Assembly (NCBI RefSeq): GCF_016234775.1
Contig: NZ_JACRAH010000031.1
Span: forward strand, 1 to 64,000
Length of the DNA: 64,000 nt
DNA from: Aquabacterium sp.
GTDB lineage: Bacteria > Pseudomonadota > Gammaproteobacteria > Burkholderiales > Burkholderiaceae_C
Direction: 5' to 3'
Shown here: piece by piece, positions 41,610-51,864 of the stretch
Layout of the letters: each line of letters begins with the position of its first letter
How positions within the stretch are numbered: position 1 is the stretch's first letter
Translations under genes and position numbers: made by a program
Notes under the pieces: generated by a model
Database searches by the model: none
What the model saw: the letters and a program-made list of their open reading frames with translations, nothing else
What the model was told of the DNA's origin: nothing

Positions 41610-43706
41610 TCAACGGCGACCGCGACCACCGCCGCCGCCACCACCACCGCCGCGACGGCCACCACCACCGGTCTTGCCAAAATAGGCATCGGCACCGATG
41701 TAGCCAACGGATGTCTGCAGCGGATCGGGCTGGCGAGGGCCGCTGCCCTTCTTCTGAGCACCACCATGGTCCTGCTGGTCCGGACGGCCAAAACCCGACG
41801 TGATGCGCTTGGAGCCCTTCACGAAGCGCTTGTCGAAGGTCTGCTCCAGCGGGTTGGGGATAGGCCCGATGTGATCCAGATCGTCATCCGAGTCATGGCG
41901 AGGCGCCATCTGACGGTCTTGCTGGCGATCCTGCTGGGGGCCACGTTGCTGTTGCGGACGATTGCCGTAACCACCTTGCCCACCCTGGCCGCCTTGACCA
42001 CCTTGACCACCTTGCGGACGACCGCCCGGACCTTGTTGTTGCTGACCACCACGGCCGCCTTGCTTGCTCTTGAAGCCTTGCTGACCTTGCTGCCCCTGAC
42101 CTTGACCCTGGCCTTGCTGGCCACGTGGCTGATTCTTGCCGCCACGACCTTGGCCTTGGCCCTGGCCTTGACCGAACTCCTGGCGATCCATGCCCGCCAG
42201 CGACTTCACGGCGCGCACGTCGGATTCACCCAGCTCAACCCAGACGCCACGCTTGAGGCCACGAGGCAGCACGATGGCACCGTAACGCACGCGGATCAGG
42301 CGGTTGACCGTCAGGCCAACGGCATCGAACAACTTGCGCACTTCGCGGTTGCGGCCTTCGGTGATGACCACGCGATACCACTGGTTCACGCCCTCGCCTT
42401 CACCCTTGCTGATGGACACGAATGAAGCCGACTGACCTTCGATCTCGACGCCAGTCAGGAGCTTGTTGCGCGCACCTTCGTCCAGCGTACCCAGCACGCG
42501 AACCGCGTACTCACGCTCCACGCCAAAGCGGGGGTGCATGAGCTGATTGGCCAACTCGCCGGAGTTCGTGAACAGCAGCAGACCTTCGGTATTGAGGTCC
42601 AGACGGCCCACCGACATCCACTTGCCGTTTTGCAGGCGAGGCATGCGCTGGAACACCGTCGGGCGACCTTGCGGATCGTCGTGCGTGACCACTTCACCGG
42701 TCGGCTTGTGGTACGCCAGGATGCGTGCAGGCGGCGGCGCAATGCGCACGCGGATCGGACGACCCGCCACCTTGATGCGATCGCCAAAGGAAATGCGCTG
42801 ACCGATGTGCGCGACCTGGTCATTGACCTCGATGCGACCGTCTTCGATCATCTGCTCGATGTCGCGGCGCGAACCCACACCAGCCTGGGCCAGCACCTTC
42901 TGGAGCTTGGGCGCATCAGGTTCGGGGCGCAGCACGCGCTTGTAGGGGCCAGTGTCTTCGGCAGCGGCTTCCGCCACTTCCTCTTCGTGGGTCTTGTCGA
43001 AGTCGCCCGAGAGCAACTCGGCAAACACCTCGGTCGCCTGCTCGGCCGCGATGGCGGCACGGCGGGACGGACGCTGCTCTTCGCCGGACTCGTCAGACGA
43101 CTCCGGCGCATCACCCTCAGCCGACACGCCTTCACCAGCCTGCGCAAACCGCTCCTCACGAGGCGGACGATCACCGCGCTCGCCACGAGGACCGCGCTGA
43201 CGATCACCCCGATCGCGATCACGGCGGCCACGGCCCTCGCGGCCTTCGCGCGGTGCGGCGCCTTCGCCACCTTCGGCAGCAGACACAGGAGCCTGCTCCG
43301 CACCATCTACCGCAGCCTCAGGGGCCAACTGGATGAAACCGTGCGCAGCCTCCTCACGAGGCGTTTCAGCCGAAGCCACGGCCGCCTCTGGCGCCACGGC
43401 AACAGGCACAGACTCTGCCACCTCAACAGCCTTCTTGCGCGGGGCGCGCTTGGGCTTGGCGTCAGCCGTCACCTCAGGGGCCACAAGCTCTGCGGCCTCA
43501 GCAGGCACCGCGTCGGCCACGACCTTCTTGCGACGCGTCGCCGTCTTTTTGGCCGGCACCGCCTCTTCAGGCGCCGTCACGGCCTCAACTGCGGGGGCGG
43601 CCTCTTCGGCTGCCTTCGTACGGCGCGTACGCTTGGGCTTGACCACCTCGTCGGCGACCAAAGGCTGTTCTTGGGGATCTTGCATGGGCACGTTGTCTGT
43701 GGTCAT
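41610..43706 (-). CDS. rluB: 23S rRNA pseudouridine synthase RluB with long low-complexity arms
   Basis: 698 residues, against roughly 290 for E. coli RluB. Only residues about 265-505 are the enzyme: an S4 RNA-binding domain ([21 protein letters not shown]) and the catalytic RluB/RsuA domain with [11 protein letters not shown] (Asp 370). Residues 1-250 are Ala/Glu/Lys/Arg-rich with KPKRTRR-like repeats and an [11 protein letters not shown] arm. Residues 507-698 are Gly/Gln/Arg-rich (GQGQGQ, GGQGG repeats) and end in a poly-Gly/Arg stretch. Such arms suggest RNA binding or disorder. The start overlaps the scpB stop by 4 bp. Confidence 0.9.
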   Translation of the reverse strand: MTTDNVPMQDPQEQPLVADEVVKPKRTRRTKAAEEAAPAVEAVTAPEEAVPAKKTATRRKKVVADAVPAEAAELVAPEVTADAKPKRAPRKKAVEVAESVPVAVAPEAAVASAETPREEAAHGFIQLAPEAAVDGAEQAPVSAAEGGEGAAPREGREGRGRRDRDRGDRQRGPRGERGDRPPREERFAQAGEGVSAEGDAPESSDESGEEQRPSRRAAIAAEQATEVFAELLSGDFDKTHEEEVAEAAAEDTGPYKRVLRPEPDAPKLQKVLAQAGVGSRRDIEQMIEDGRIEVNDQVAHIGQRISFGDRIKVAGRPIRVRIAPPPARILAYHKPTGEVVTHDDPQGRPTVFQRMPRLQNGKWMSVGRLDLNTEGLLLFTNSGELANQLMHPRFGVEREYAVRVLGTLDEGARNKLLTGVEIEGQSASFVSISKGEGEGVNQWYRVVITEGRNREVRKLFDAVGLTVNRLIRVRYGAIVLPRGLKRGVWVELGESDVRAVKSLAGMDRQEFGQGQGQGQGRGGKNQPRGQQGQGQGQGQQGQQGFKSKQGGRGGQQQQGPGGRPQGGQGGQGGQGGQGGYGNRPQQQRGPQQDRQQDRQMAPRHDSDDDLDHIGPIPNPLEQTFDKRFVKGSKRITSGFGRPDQQDHGGAQKKGSGPRQPDPLQTSVGYIGADAYFGKTGGGGRRGGGGGGGGGRGRR

Positions 43707-44500
43707 GGAGCAGGGAAATCGGTATGTGGTTCTGTAACGGTCTGCCCCTGTACTTCAGACGGAGCGGCCGGTTCATCAAGTGGTGCAGCGGACGCGACAG
43801 GCAGGTCAGCCACGGCAATGTCAGCCACCTCACCGACAGATTCGGCAGGCGGCAACTCAGGCGACGAAGCAGCAACCGACTCCAGCAGAGACGGTTGATC
43901 TTCGGTCGGGCCAGCCTCATCGGCAGGCTCATTGTCCGGTTCGACCTCTTCCAGTCCAGGCAACAAGGCCTGGCTGACCGGCAAACCATCCAGTGTCGGC
44001 AACTCGTTGAGCGAAGCCAGCCCCAGATCGTCCAGGAACTGTTTCGTCGTGGCATACAAGCCCGGGCGACCAGGCGCCTCGCGGTGCCCGATAACCTCCA
44101 CCCAGCCACGCTCTTCCAGTTGTTTGACGATGTTGGAACTCACCGTCACGCCACGAATACTTTCAATGTCACCCCGGGTGACCGGCTGCTTGTAGGCAAT
44201 GATGGCCAGCGTTTCCAGGGTCGCCCTCGAATACTTCGGGGGCTTTTCAGGGTTCAATCGATCCAGATGAGGCTGCACCTCGGCACGGGTCTGAAAACGC
44301 CAACCGTGTGCCGTCTGACGCAACTCGACGCCTCGACCACCCCAGCGCGCGCTCAACTCAGCCAGCAACGACAGCACCGTATCCGCAGACATGGTGTCGT
44401 CAAACAACTGGCGCATTTCACGCACCGTCATAGGCTGGTGGGCGCACATCAGCGCCGCTTCAAGAACGCACTGGGCATCCTGAGGATTGAGGACTTCCAT
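43703..44500 (-). CDS. scpB: SMC-Scp complex subunit ScpB
   Basis: 265 residues from the ATG at 44500 ([20 protein letters not shown]). ScpB has two winged-helix domains (about residues 5-165, including [24 protein letters not shown]) and helps the condensin-like SMC-ScpA complex segregate chromosomes. The roughly 95-residue tail is acidic and Pro/Ala-rich. It is followed by rluB with a 4-bp overlap; the scpB-rluB pairing is common in betaproteobacteria. scpA is not in the window. Confidence 0.93.
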   Translation of the reverse strand: MEVLNPQDAQCVLEAALMCAHQPMTVREMRQLFDDTMSADTVLSLLAELSARWGGRGVELRQTAHGWRFQTRAEVQPHLDRLNPEKPPKYSRATLETLAIIAYKQPVTRGDIESIRGVTVSSNIVKQLEERGWVEVIGHREAPGRPGLYATTKQFLDDLGLASLNELPTLDGLPVSQALLPGLEEVEPDNEPADEAGPTEDQPSLLESVAASSPELPPAESVGEVADIAVADLPVASAAPLDEPAAPSEVQGQTVTEPHTDFPAP

Positions 44501-44629
44501 CTCTTCAATCGAATGTGGTCGGATCGCCTGGCATGGCTTCCGTACGAAACGCCTGACAGCAGACCAGCCGATGTCATGCGGCCAATCCACGAATCAAACT
44601 ACGCGAAGGGCGTCACATACGCCCGGATA

Positions 44630-44644
44630 CTTTTAAATTAAAAG
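44630..44644. promoter_or_regulatory. A+T-rich palindrome in the rluD-scpB gap
   Basis: CTTTTAA-A-TTAAAAG is a perfect palindrome with a one-base centre, in the 295-bp gap between the rluD stop (44796) and the scpB start (44500). It could be an operator or promoter AT element for scpB; no clear -10/-35 pair was found. Confidence 0.35.
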
Positions 44645-44647
44645 GGA

Positions 44648-44662
44648 CCTCGGTTCGAGGTG
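44648..44662 (-). terminator. Weak hairpin downstream of rluD
   Basis: ACCTCG-GTT-CGAGGT is a 6-bp hairpin. In the rluD reading direction it is followed by CCCTTTTAATTT, so it could be a weak terminator about 134 bp past the rluD stop. No other structure is obvious in this gap. Confidence 0.35.
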
Positions 44663-44795
44663 ATCAGGCCGGGGAACGCCTTGAGGGCTGACCTCCCGTG
44701 ACAGGCTTTTTCTCAAAAGCCGCCCGATTTCGGGTTCTTGACCCGATATCTGTCGAAGCATTATGCACCAGTTACGCCAAATCTGTTGCCCTTCA

Positions 44796-45893
44796 TCAAG
44801 GGGCCGGTGCCGACGCTGCCAACAAAGCCCACGCCGAGGCCATGTCGTCAGGCAAAGGCGCTTCGAATTTCACCGTTTTGCCTGTTGCCGGATGAACGAA
44901 CGACAACCTCGCGGCGTGCAAGGCCTGCCGGGTCATCCCCAAGGCTGGCGCACCGCCATACAGGGTATCGGCGACCAGCGGGTGCCGCCGACTACTCATG
45001 TGGACGCGAATCTGATGCGTGCGTCCTGTGTGCAGCGTACACAACACGCCACTGAAACGGCGTGCCAGCAGTTGCTCCCCCTTGCTGCCCTCAGACGCGG
45101 GAGCCCACTCACCCAGCAAGAGCCGCTGCACATCCGTCCTGGCTGGCTTGCCAGACGGCACGACAGCCATCTTGATGCGCGTGACCGGATCGCGCCCGAT
45201 CGAGGACTCCACGGAAAAAGAATCGGCCACCTGCCCATGCGCCAGCGCCAGGTACTGCCGACTCACCTCGCGTGCGGCGATGGCGCGCGTCAAGGCGGTG
45301 ACGGCTGTCACGGTCTTACCCACCACCATCAGGCCACTGGTGTCCTTGTCCAAGCGGTGCACGATGCCCGCCCGAGGCAGATCGGCCGCGCCGGCATGGT
45401 GCGCCAACAAGCCATTCATCAAAGTACCCGTCCAGTTGCCGGCCGCCGGATGCACGACCAGACCCGCAGGCTTGTTGACCACCAGCAAGTGCTCATCCTC
45501 AAAAACGATGGGCAGATCCATGGGTTCGGCCAGAAAGGCCTGGCTCTGCGCGGTGGGTTTCAGCAAAACCACCACACGCTGCCCCGCCAGGACCTTGCGC
45601 GAAGCGGAGTTGGCCACCTTGCCATCCACCTCGACACACCCCTCGTCGACAAGGTTCTTGAGGTGACTGCGAGAGAACTCGGAAGCCCCGCTTACCAGGA
45701 ACACATCCAGGCGCTGCCCATGCCCGGCCGCATCGACCTCCAGCATGCGGCGCTCGGGTTCGCGCCCTGCGGCAGTCAGGACGGGCGCCGGCGCATCCGA
45801 CCAGTCGTCATCGGGCAGGTCAACGTCAACCACCTCATCGGGGCTCAGATCAACAACGCTGGGAGAAGATTCAATACGGGGACGACGCGCCAT
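44796..45893 (-). CDS. rluD: 23S rRNA pseudouridine synthase RluD
   Basis: 365 residues. It makes pseudouridines 1911, 1915 and 1917 in helix 69 of 23S rRNA. An acidic N-terminal stretch (about residues 15-50) precedes the S4 domain (GQRLDVFLVSGASEFSRSHLKNLVDEG) and the RluA-type catalytic motif HRLDKDTSGLMVVGKT. The ATG at 45893 is chosen because the longer upstream frame overlaps the bamD promoter region. It is divergent from bamD, the same arrangement as in E. coli. Confidence 0.95.
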   Translation of the reverse strand: MARRPRIESSPSVVDLSPDEVVDVDLPDDDWSDAPAPVLTAAGREPERRMLEVDAAGHGQRLDVFLVSGASEFSRSHLKNLVDEGCVEVDGKVANSASRKVLAGQRVVVLLKPTAQSQAFLAEPMDLPIVFEDEHLLVVNKPAGLVVHPAAGNWTGTLMNGLLAHHAGAADLPRAGIVHRLDKDTSGLMVVGKTVTAVTALTRAIAAREVSRQYLALAHGQVADSFSVESSIGRDPVTRIKMAVVPSGKPARTDVQRLLLGEWAPASEGSKGEQLLARRFSGVLCTLHTGRTHQIRVHMSSRRHPLVADTLYGGAPALGMTRQALHAARLSFVHPATGKTVKFEAPLPDDMASAWALLAASAPAP

Positions 45894-45940
45894 GTGGCAA
45901 ACAAACCTGGTAAGGAGACAAAGATGGGCCCGAGGGCTTC

Positions 45941-45946
45941 TATACT
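45941..45946 (+). promoter_or_regulatory. bamD: Candidate -10 element for bamD
   Basis: TATACT lies 57 bp before the bamD GTG in the divergent rluD-bamD region. No strong -35 is present at 16-18 bp upstream. Confidence 0.35.
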
Positions 45947-46003
45947 GCGGGTTCCGACGCTGCAAGGCGGGACTGCAAGCGGAGCAATCCGCAACATAAA
46001 CAC

Positions 46004-46843
46004 GTGAAACTGCTGAAGAACACCTCTTGGAGCACCTGGACCGGCCAACGTGCCGGCCTGCTGGCACTGGCCGTGAGCGCCCTCATGGTCGCATGCGGAT
46101 CGGCCCCTCAAGACGAGTTTGCCAACATCAGTCCAGACAAATTGTACGCAGACGCCAAGGAAGAGGCGGATGACGGCAATTTTGAGAGCGCCATCAAGCG
46201 CCTGGAAAAGGTCGAAGCACGCGCATCCGGCACGATCCTGGCCCAACAGGCGCAGATTGATCTGGCTTACGCCTATTACAAGACGGGCGAAAAGGCCCAG
46301 GCTTTGGCCAAGCTGGAACGCTTCATCCGGTTGCACCCCACCAGCCCCGCCCTGGATTACGCCTATTACTTGCAAGGGCTGATCAACTTCAACGACGATC
46401 TGGGTTTGTTCGGCCGCCTGGCCAGCCAGGACCTGTCTGAACGCGACCAGCAGGCATCACGCGATGCGTACGAATCGTTCCGGCAACTCGGCGAGCGCTT
46501 CCCGAACTCGAAGTACGCGCAGGATGCGCGCCTGCGCATGAACCACATCGTCAATTCGCTGGCTGCCGGCGAAGTGCACGTGGCGCGCTACTACCTGCGA
46601 CGCGGCGCCAACCTGGCCGCCGCCAACCGGGCGCAACAGGCCATCAAGGACTACCGCCAGTCACCCGCCATCGAAGAGGCGCTCTACATCATGGTGAAGG
46701 CCTACGACAACCTGGGCCTCGTTCAACTGCGCGATGACGCCCAGCGCGTGCTCAAGCAGAGCTTCCCGAACAGCAAGTTCCTGAGCGAGGACGCTGCGAG
46801 CGCCCAAGCGCAGGCCAAAAAGCCTTGGTGGCAACTCTGGTGA
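46004..46843 (+). CDS. bamD: Outer membrane assembly lipoprotein BamD
   Basis: 279 residues starting at GTG. A lipoprotein signal ends at the lipobox cysteine (Cys 31, in LMVAC). About five TPR repeats follow (DKLYADAKEEADDGNFESAIKRLEKV, LDYAYYLQGLINFN and others). BamD is the essential lipoprotein of the Bam complex, contacting BamA. The C-terminus is short and Ala/Gln-rich. No good Shine-Dalgarno sequence precedes the GTG. A bidirectional-looking hairpin follows. Confidence 0.95.
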   Translation: MKLLKNTSWSTWTGQRAGLLALAVSALMVACGSAPQDEFANISPDKLYADAKEEADDGNFESAIKRLEKVEARASGTILAQQAQIDLAYAYYKTGEKAQALAKLERFIRLHPTSPALDYAYYLQGLINFNDDLGLFGRLASQDLSERDQQASRDAYESFRQLGERFPNSKYAQDARLRMNHIVNSLAAGEVHVARYYLRRGANLAAANRAQQAIKDYRQSPAIEEALYIMVKAYDNLGLVQLRDDAQRVLKQSFPNSKFLSEDAASAQAQAKKPWWQLW

Positions 46844-46867
46844 GTTGAGCGCCTGACGCACAAAACA

Positions 46868-46892
46868 AAGGGGGCTTGACAGCCCCCTTTTT
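46868..46892 (+). terminator. Terminator between convergent bamD and aceK
   Basis: AAGGGGGC and GCCCCCTT form an 8-bp stem around loop TTGACA, ending in five Ts. On the opposite strand the stem is followed by TTGTTTTG, so it can also stop aceK transcripts. Confidence 0.85.
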
Positions 46893-46919
46893 CATGCTCG
46901 CCCCAGACTGGGCCGCCAC

Positions 46920-48818
46920 TCAATCGCCGCTGGCCGCACCACCCGTGGTGAAGCCAGACAGCGTCCCTTGGTCGTGCACCTCGCGACCCAACGGCCGCAC
47001 ATCGACAGGCTCCTCGGTCGGCGCGATCTCATCTGACGGATCCAGCGGTGTCTGCGCACTGTGGATGCGGTGCACGAAGCGGCGCGCCCGGTCATACGGG
47101 AACACGTCGTGCACATAACCGGCCTTGATGCGCTCCTTGTGCTGCTGCCAGAAGTCAGCCTCCAGCAGATCGGCATGGTGCTTCATGAAGATGGCGCGCA
47201 CGCGCGGGTCACCCAGCAAAAAGGGCCCGAAGGTTTCCGGGAACACATCATGTGGGCCGACCGAGTACCAGATCTCGCCGGACATCTCGTCTTCCTCGTT
47301 ACGTGGCTCGGGCACCTTGCGGAACACGCAATCGGTGACGTACTCGATCTCGTCGTAGTCGTAGAACACCACCTTGCCGTTGCGCGTCACACCGAAGTTC
47401 TTCCACAGCATGTCGCCAGGGAAGATGTTGGCCGCCACCAGATCCTTCAGGGCATTGCCGTACTCGATCACGGCATGCTCCAGCGACTCGCCTGTGGCCT
47501 CCTGGATGTAGATGTTGAGCGGCACCATGCGACGCTCGATGTAGAGGTGCTTGAGGATCAGCACCTTGCCGTCTTCGTCCTCTTCGATGACGCTGGGCGA
47601 GAACTTGCGCAACTCTTCGATCAGCTCATCGTCAAAGCGATGACGAGGGAAAGCCACGTTGGTGAACTCCAGCGAGTCGGCCATGCGCCCGACACGGTCG
47701 TGCTGCTTCACGAGCTGGTACTTGCCCATGATCTGGGCGCGCGTGGTTTCCTTTTGCGGCGGGAAGTAATCCTTGATCACCTTGAACACGAAGGGATAGG
47801 ACGGCAGATCGAACACCAGCATGACCATGCCCTTGATACCAGGGGCAATGCGGAACTTGTCACTCGAGTGTTTGAGGTGGAAGAGGAAATCTCGATAGAA
47901 CAGGTTCTTGCCGTGCTTCTGCAGGCCGATGGCACTGTAGAGCTCGCCACGCGGCTTGCGCGGCATCAGCGTGCGCAGGAACTGCACATAGGCTGAAGGC
48001 ACCGGCATATTGACCATGAAGTAGGCGCGCGCAAAGCTGAACAGCGCCAGCAGGTCATCCTCGCCGAACAGGGCTGCATCGATGTAGAGGCGGCTCTTGG
48101 AGTTGTGCAGGATGGGGATCGCAAATGGCAGGCTGCGGAAGCCGTTGACCACCTTGCCGACGATGTAGGCGCCCTTGTTGCGGAAGAACAGCGAGGACAG
48201 CACCTGGATCTGGAAGTTGGTGCGCAGGCGCACGTTGCCAACCTGCTCCAGCAAGGCCTCGTGCACAAAGGTGATGTCGCGATCCAGATCCTCGAAGGGG
48301 ATGGCCAGCTCATAGTTCACGACCAGCGTCTTGAGCATCTCCTTGAGATTTTCGCGCGTAGGGTAGTAGGCCCGGAACGTGGCGTTGCCCTCACCTTCAT
48401 CGTCGTCGATGTACTCGGTCGACACGGCCGGGCGCACGAAGATGAAGTCGTTCTGGTAGTACTTGCGGTGCAGGATCTTGATCGTGACCGAGTTGAAGAA
48501 GGTCTCGGCCAGTTCCGGCTGTTTGTGGCCCGTGAGCAAACCGATGTAGAACAGCTTGATCTGGTGCCAGACCTCCATGGGCAAGCTGCTGGCCTGGTAG
48601 TCCTGCTCCAGGCGCTCGACGGCTTCATCCACACGCAAGTCGTAGAACTCGATGCGCACCCGCTGCGCGGTCTGCTGACCGTGCCAGTCGGCTTCTTCGA
48701 AACGCTTCTTGGACTGCGAGCTTGTTTCGCTGAAGATCTTGTAGTGGCGATCGAAGCCATCGAGCAAGGCCTTGGCGATTTCAAAGACGCGTGGGTCGGT
48801 CAGCTGTTGTGGAAACAT
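46920..48818 (-). CDS. aceK: Isocitrate dehydrogenase kinase/phosphatase
   Basis: 632 residues; one bifunctional protein that phosphorylates and dephosphorylates isocitrate dehydrogenase, diverting carbon to the glyoxylate shunt on acetate or fatty acids. The N-terminal regulatory domain (residues about 1-310) is followed by the kinase fold with [24 protein letters not shown] (ATP site) and later [13 protein letters not shown] (metal site). E. coli AceK is 578 residues; the extra length is mostly a C-terminal acidic tail. Glyoxylate-shunt genes aceA/aceB are not adjacent here. Confidence 0.95.
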   Translation of the reverse strand: MFPQQLTDPRVFEIAKALLDGFDRHYKIFSETSSQSKKRFEEADWHGQQTAQRVRIEFYDLRVDEAVERLEQDYQASSLPMEVWHQIKLFYIGLLTGHKQPELAETFFNSVTIKILHRKYYQNDFIFVRPAVSTEYIDDDEGEGNATFRAYYPTRENLKEMLKTLVVNYELAIPFEDLDRDITFVHEALLEQVGNVRLRTNFQIQVLSSLFFRNKGAYIVGKVVNGFRSLPFAIPILHNSKSRLYIDAALFGEDDLLALFSFARAYFMVNMPVPSAYVQFLRTLMPRKPRGELYSAIGLQKHGKNLFYRDFLFHLKHSSDKFRIAPGIKGMVMLVFDLPSYPFVFKVIKDYFPPQKETTRAQIMGKYQLVKQHDRVGRMADSLEFTNVAFPRHRFDDELIEELRKFSPSVIEEDEDGKVLILKHLYIERRMVPLNIYIQEATGESLEHAVIEYGNALKDLVAANIFPGDMLWKNFGVTRNGKVVFYDYDEIEYVTDCVFRKVPEPRNEEDEMSGEIWYSVGPHDVFPETFGPFLLGDPRVRAIFMKHHADLLEADFWQQHKERIKAGYVHDVFPYDRARRFVHRIHSAQTPLDPSDEIAPTEEPVDVRPLGREVHDQGTLSGFTTGGAASGD

Positions 48819-48858
48819 CGTTTGCCTTGAGTGAACGAATGGAACGGGCGGACGTTGA

Positions 48859-49521
48859 TCAGGTTCTGCTTGCGTAGCGCTGCTTGAGCTTGGCCAGCGC
48901 CTGCGAATAGGCTTCGGCCAGCGCCACCGGATTGGCCACGGACATGCGCAAATCGTTGATCAGGCCATTATGCAAGCCGTATACCCAGCCATGAACCATG
49001 ACCTCCTGGCCACGCGCCCAGGCGTCTTGCACCACGGTGGTGTGGCACACGTTGAGGCTTTGCTCCAGCACATTGAGTTCGCACAGCGCATCCAGCCTGG
49101 TCTGCCCTTCCGGCAGGCTGAACAACCAGTCCTTGTGCTGATGCCGCACATCCTGAACGTGGCGCAGCCAGTTGTCGGCGATGCCGATGCGCAGGTTCTC
49201 CATCGCGGCCTTGACGCCACTGCAACCGTAGTGCCCCACCACCATGATGTGCTTGACCTTGAGCGAGTCAATGGCGAACTCCATGACGGAGAGGCAGTTC
49301 AGGTCAGAGTGAACCACCACGTTGGCCACATTGCGGTGCACGAACAGTTCACCGGGGAGCAACCCGCAGATTTCGTTGGCCGGCACGCGACTGTCTGCGC
49401 AGCCGATCCACAGATACTGAGGCGACTGCTGTTGCTGCAGCCTGGAGAAGAAGCCGGGCGTGCGTTGCTCGATGTCGCGCGCCCAGACCCGGTTGTTGTC
49501 AAACAGGTGATCAAGTGTCAT
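48859..49521 (-). CDS. can: Beta-class carbonic anhydrase
   Basis: 220 residues. The zinc and catalytic residues are in place: Cys41-Asp43-Arg45 ([11 protein letters not shown]) and His97-Cys100 (VGHYGCSG). It interconverts CO2 and bicarbonate and supplies bicarbonate for carboxylations. It lies 40 bp upstream of aceK on the same strand. No Shine-Dalgarno sequence is visible before the ATG. Length matches the Can type of proteobacteria. Confidence 0.96.
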   Translation of the reverse strand: MTLDHLFDNNRVWARDIEQRTPGFFSRLQQQQSPQYLWIGCADSRVPANEICGLLPGELFVHRNVANVVVHSDLNCLSVMEFAIDSLKVKHIMVVGHYGCSGVKAAMENLRIGIADNWLRHVQDVRHQHKDWLFSLPEGQTRLDALCELNVLEQSLNVCHTTVVQDAWARGQEVMVHGWVYGLHNGLINDLRMSVANPVALAEAYSQALAKLKQRYASRT

Positions 49522-49687
49522 AGGAGTGAGTGTAGTAAGGGATGCCCCCGATCCTGCTGCCCCAAAGCAAAAGAAGCGTGTCAGTCAGGCCATTTCCCCT
49601 GACGCGCCTATAGATATCGCCCACCACAGTCTTGCGATCAGGGATCTGCAGGATTTGAGGACACCTCCAGCGAGTCCGCAAGGCACA

Positions 49688-50788
49688 ATGGCTCGCAGAT
49701 TCACCCCAGCGAGCGCCATGCCCCACCAGCCATCCCCCCTGCACTACCCACTGGGCGACGCTCGCCCCGAGCCTGGTGAGTTGATGACCTTGCGGCCAGG
49801 CGTGCATTGGATCCGCATGCCCATGCCTTTTGCGCTCAACCACATCAATCTGTGGGCTCTGGACGACGAACTGAATGGCGCAGCGGGATGGACCATCGTC
49901 GATGCAGGCGTGGCCACCGAGGCCATCCGCGAAGCGTGGCAAGCCTTATGGCAAGCCCCCTTGGCTGGCAGGCCACTGACACGCATGCTGGCCACCCACA
50001 TGCACCCGGACCACGTTGGCAATGCCCAGTGGCTGATCGAGCAGTTCAGCGCCCCCGGCTGCCCCGCACGCCTGTGGATGAGCGCCACAGACCACTTCGC
50101 CGCCCAACTCGCCTGTGAATCGACCACAGGTTTTGGCGGGCCTCGCGCGGCAAATTTCTTTGCCGAACACGGCCTGAACCAGCCGGAAGACGTGAGCAAA
50201 GTGCGCGGGCGCAGCAACTACTTCAAGTCACTGGTGCCACAAGTACCTTATGACTATCGCCGCCTGATGGATGGCATGCGCCTGACCATCGGTGAGCGTG
50301 AATGGCAGTGCATCGCTGGCTACGGCCACAGCCCGGAACACATCTCGCTGTTCAACGAGCGCGATGGCCTGCTGATTTCCGGCGACATGCTGCTGCCCAG
50401 CATCTCGACCAATGTCAGCGTGGTTGATCTCGAGCCCGAGGGAGACGCGTTGGGCCTGTTTCTGAGCTCGCTGGACAACATGGCCGACCTGCCTGCCGAC
50501 ACGCTCGCCCTGCCCTCGCATGGCCTGCCTTTCACCGGCATCCACGCCCGGATCCAGCAACTGAAGGACCATCACCGGGATAGGCTGGATGACGTTCTGA
50601 AAGCATGCAGCATCAAGCCCAGCCACGCCGCAGACATGTTGTCCGTTCTGTTCAAACGGCAGCTCGATCTGCACCAGACCACCTTCGCCATGGGCGAGGC
50701 CATCGCGCACCTCAACTACCTGTGGCACCGCGGCCAGTTGAACCGCAGCCGCTCGCCAGAAGGCTGCTGGCTGTACGAGAAGGCCTGA
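49688..50788 (+). CDS. Metallo-beta-lactamase-fold hydrolase
   Basis: 366 residues from the ATG at 49688 (ATG 49718 is possible). The zinc motif HMHPDH (ATHMHPDHVGN) and later GYGHSPEHISLF, SGDMLLP and PSHGLPF supply the other metal ligands. It resembles glyoxalase II/LACTB2-like hydrolases with a C-terminal winged-helix tail (SVLFKRQLDLHQTTFAMGEAIAHLNYL). The substrate is unknown, perhaps an acyl thioester or a CoA ester. Weak AAGG precedes the start. It is divergent from can and convergent with the ygjP-like gene. Confidence 0.8.
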   Translation: MARRFTPASAMPHQPSPLHYPLGDARPEPGELMTLRPGVHWIRMPMPFALNHINLWALDDELNGAAGWTIVDAGVATEAIREAWQALWQAPLAGRPLTRMLATHMHPDHVGNAQWLIEQFSAPGCPARLWMSATDHFAAQLACESTTGFGGPRAANFFAEHGLNQPEDVSKVRGRSNYFKSLVPQVPYDYRRLMDGMRLTIGEREWQCIAGYGHSPEHISLFNERDGLLISGDMLLPSISTNVSVVDLEPEGDALGLFLSSLDNMADLPADTLALPSHGLPFTGIHARIQQLKDHHRDRLDDVLKACSIKPSHAADMLSVLFKRQLDLHQTTFAMGEAIAHLNYLWHRGQLNRSRSPEGCWLYEKA

Positions 50789-50814
50789 GTCAGGCCTCAG
50801 CCCTGGCCTACCAA

Positions 50815-51864
50815 TCAGTCGGGAATGACCGCGTGACGAAGCTGATCGCGCGGGCCGTCAAACGTGGGCATCACCGAACGCACCACCTCCCAGAAACGGG
50901 GGCTGTGGTTCATCTCGCGCAGGTGGGCCAGTTCATGTGCCACGACGTAATCGATGACGTCGATGCCGAAGTGGATCAGGCGCCAGTGCAAGCGGATGGA
51001 CCCATCCACACTGGCACTGCCCCACCGCGTCTTGGCGGAAGACAGACTGACCTTGCGCACCGACACATCCAGGCGTTCCGCGTAGATGGGCACCCGCGCC
51101 TGGAAGACCTTGACGGCCTCCTGCTGCAGCCAGTGCTGCACCGCATCGCGAATCTGGTCAGATGAGGCGCACTGAGGCAAGCCCAGGTGCAAGGTGCGCT
51201 GGGCCACGCCAGGCAAGGCGCGCTCGACCAGCACAGATGGCTCATGCAGCACGGCACCTTCAATGCGAGGGTCCAGCACCAGCACCACCGAATCACCCAG
51301 GTAAGGCACGGTGGCGCCCTCACGCCAGTCAATGCGCGCCGACAACTGCTTGTGGGCACGCTCGCGCTGCTCGACCAGCTTGGTACAAATCCAGCGTTCC
51401 TTGGCACGCAAGGCCGTCTCGATATCGGTCGACGACACCCAACGCGGCGCACGCACGCTCAAACCCTCGACGCCCACCACCATGCCGATGGAGCGGCGAC
51501 GGGCACGCTTGATTTCATAAGACACCACAGCTTTGCCCAGACAGATTTCATGCTCGCCTTGAGGGTGACGGAACCAGGGCAAGCCACTGAGAGGATGGCA
51601 CTCGACGTGATGATGATGGGGCGCCCGCAACGCGGACGTGGTGGACGACGCCGGCGCGTCATCCAGAACTGGCAAGCCATCGCCCCGCCCTGCGAGATCG
51701 GATGCCAGTGAAGAAGACGAAGACAAAGGAGGGGCCGCAAGCGGCGATACAGCAGCAGTCAAAGGAGGAAAAATATGAGGTACGACAGAGATCGCCGACG
51801 GCGGCTCGGCGCGGAACTCTTCGTCCCCCCACAGAGCCAGCTGCATCGGCACGGGGAGTTTCAA
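50815..51864 (-). CDS. YgjP-like (DUF45) metallopeptidase
   Basis: 349 residues. The C-terminal half (about 130-349) is the YgjP/SprT-like zincin domain with HELAHLREMNHS (residues 310-321: two zinc His, catalytic Glu and third His 320). The first 120 residues are Ala/Pro/Ser-rich and variable. The likely start is TTG at 51864: GGGGGAG lies five bases upstream, and TTGA overlaps the gmhB stop; the in-frame ATG at 51846 has no Shine-Dalgarno sequence. Substrates of this family are not established. Confidence 0.87.
   Translation of the reverse strand: MKLPVPMQLALWGDEEFRAEPPSAISVVPHIFPPLTAAVSPLAAPPLSSSSSLASDLAGRGDGLPVLDDAPASSTTSALRAPHHHHVECHPLSGLPWFRHPQGEHEICLGKAVVSYEIKRARRRSIGMVVGVEGLSVRAPRWVSSTDIETALRAKERWICTKLVEQRERAHKQLSARIDWREGATVPYLGDSVVLVLDPRIEGAVLHEPSVLVERALPGVAQRTLHLGLPQCASSDQIRDAVQHWLQQEAVKVFQARVPIYAERLDVSVRKVSLSSAKTRWGSASVDGSIRLHWRLIHFGIDVIDYVVAHELAHLREMNHSPRFWEVVRSVMPTFDGPRDQLRHAVIPD

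Noticed and set aside
41980..42060. Short repeats in the coding sequence resembling a minisatellite
   Set aside because: They encode the Gly/Gln-rich tail of RluB and stay in frame, so they are reported there rather than as a separate repeat or CRISPR.
44734..44764. TTGACC ... TTATGC promoter-like pair on the plus strand
   Set aside because: Spacing is right, but there is no plausible plus-strand gene downstream; rluD is on the other strand. A random match in this gap is likely, though an antisense RNA is not excluded.
45894..46067. Upstream extension of RluD
   Set aside because: It would run through the divergent bamD promoter and into the bamD gene, and has no homology.
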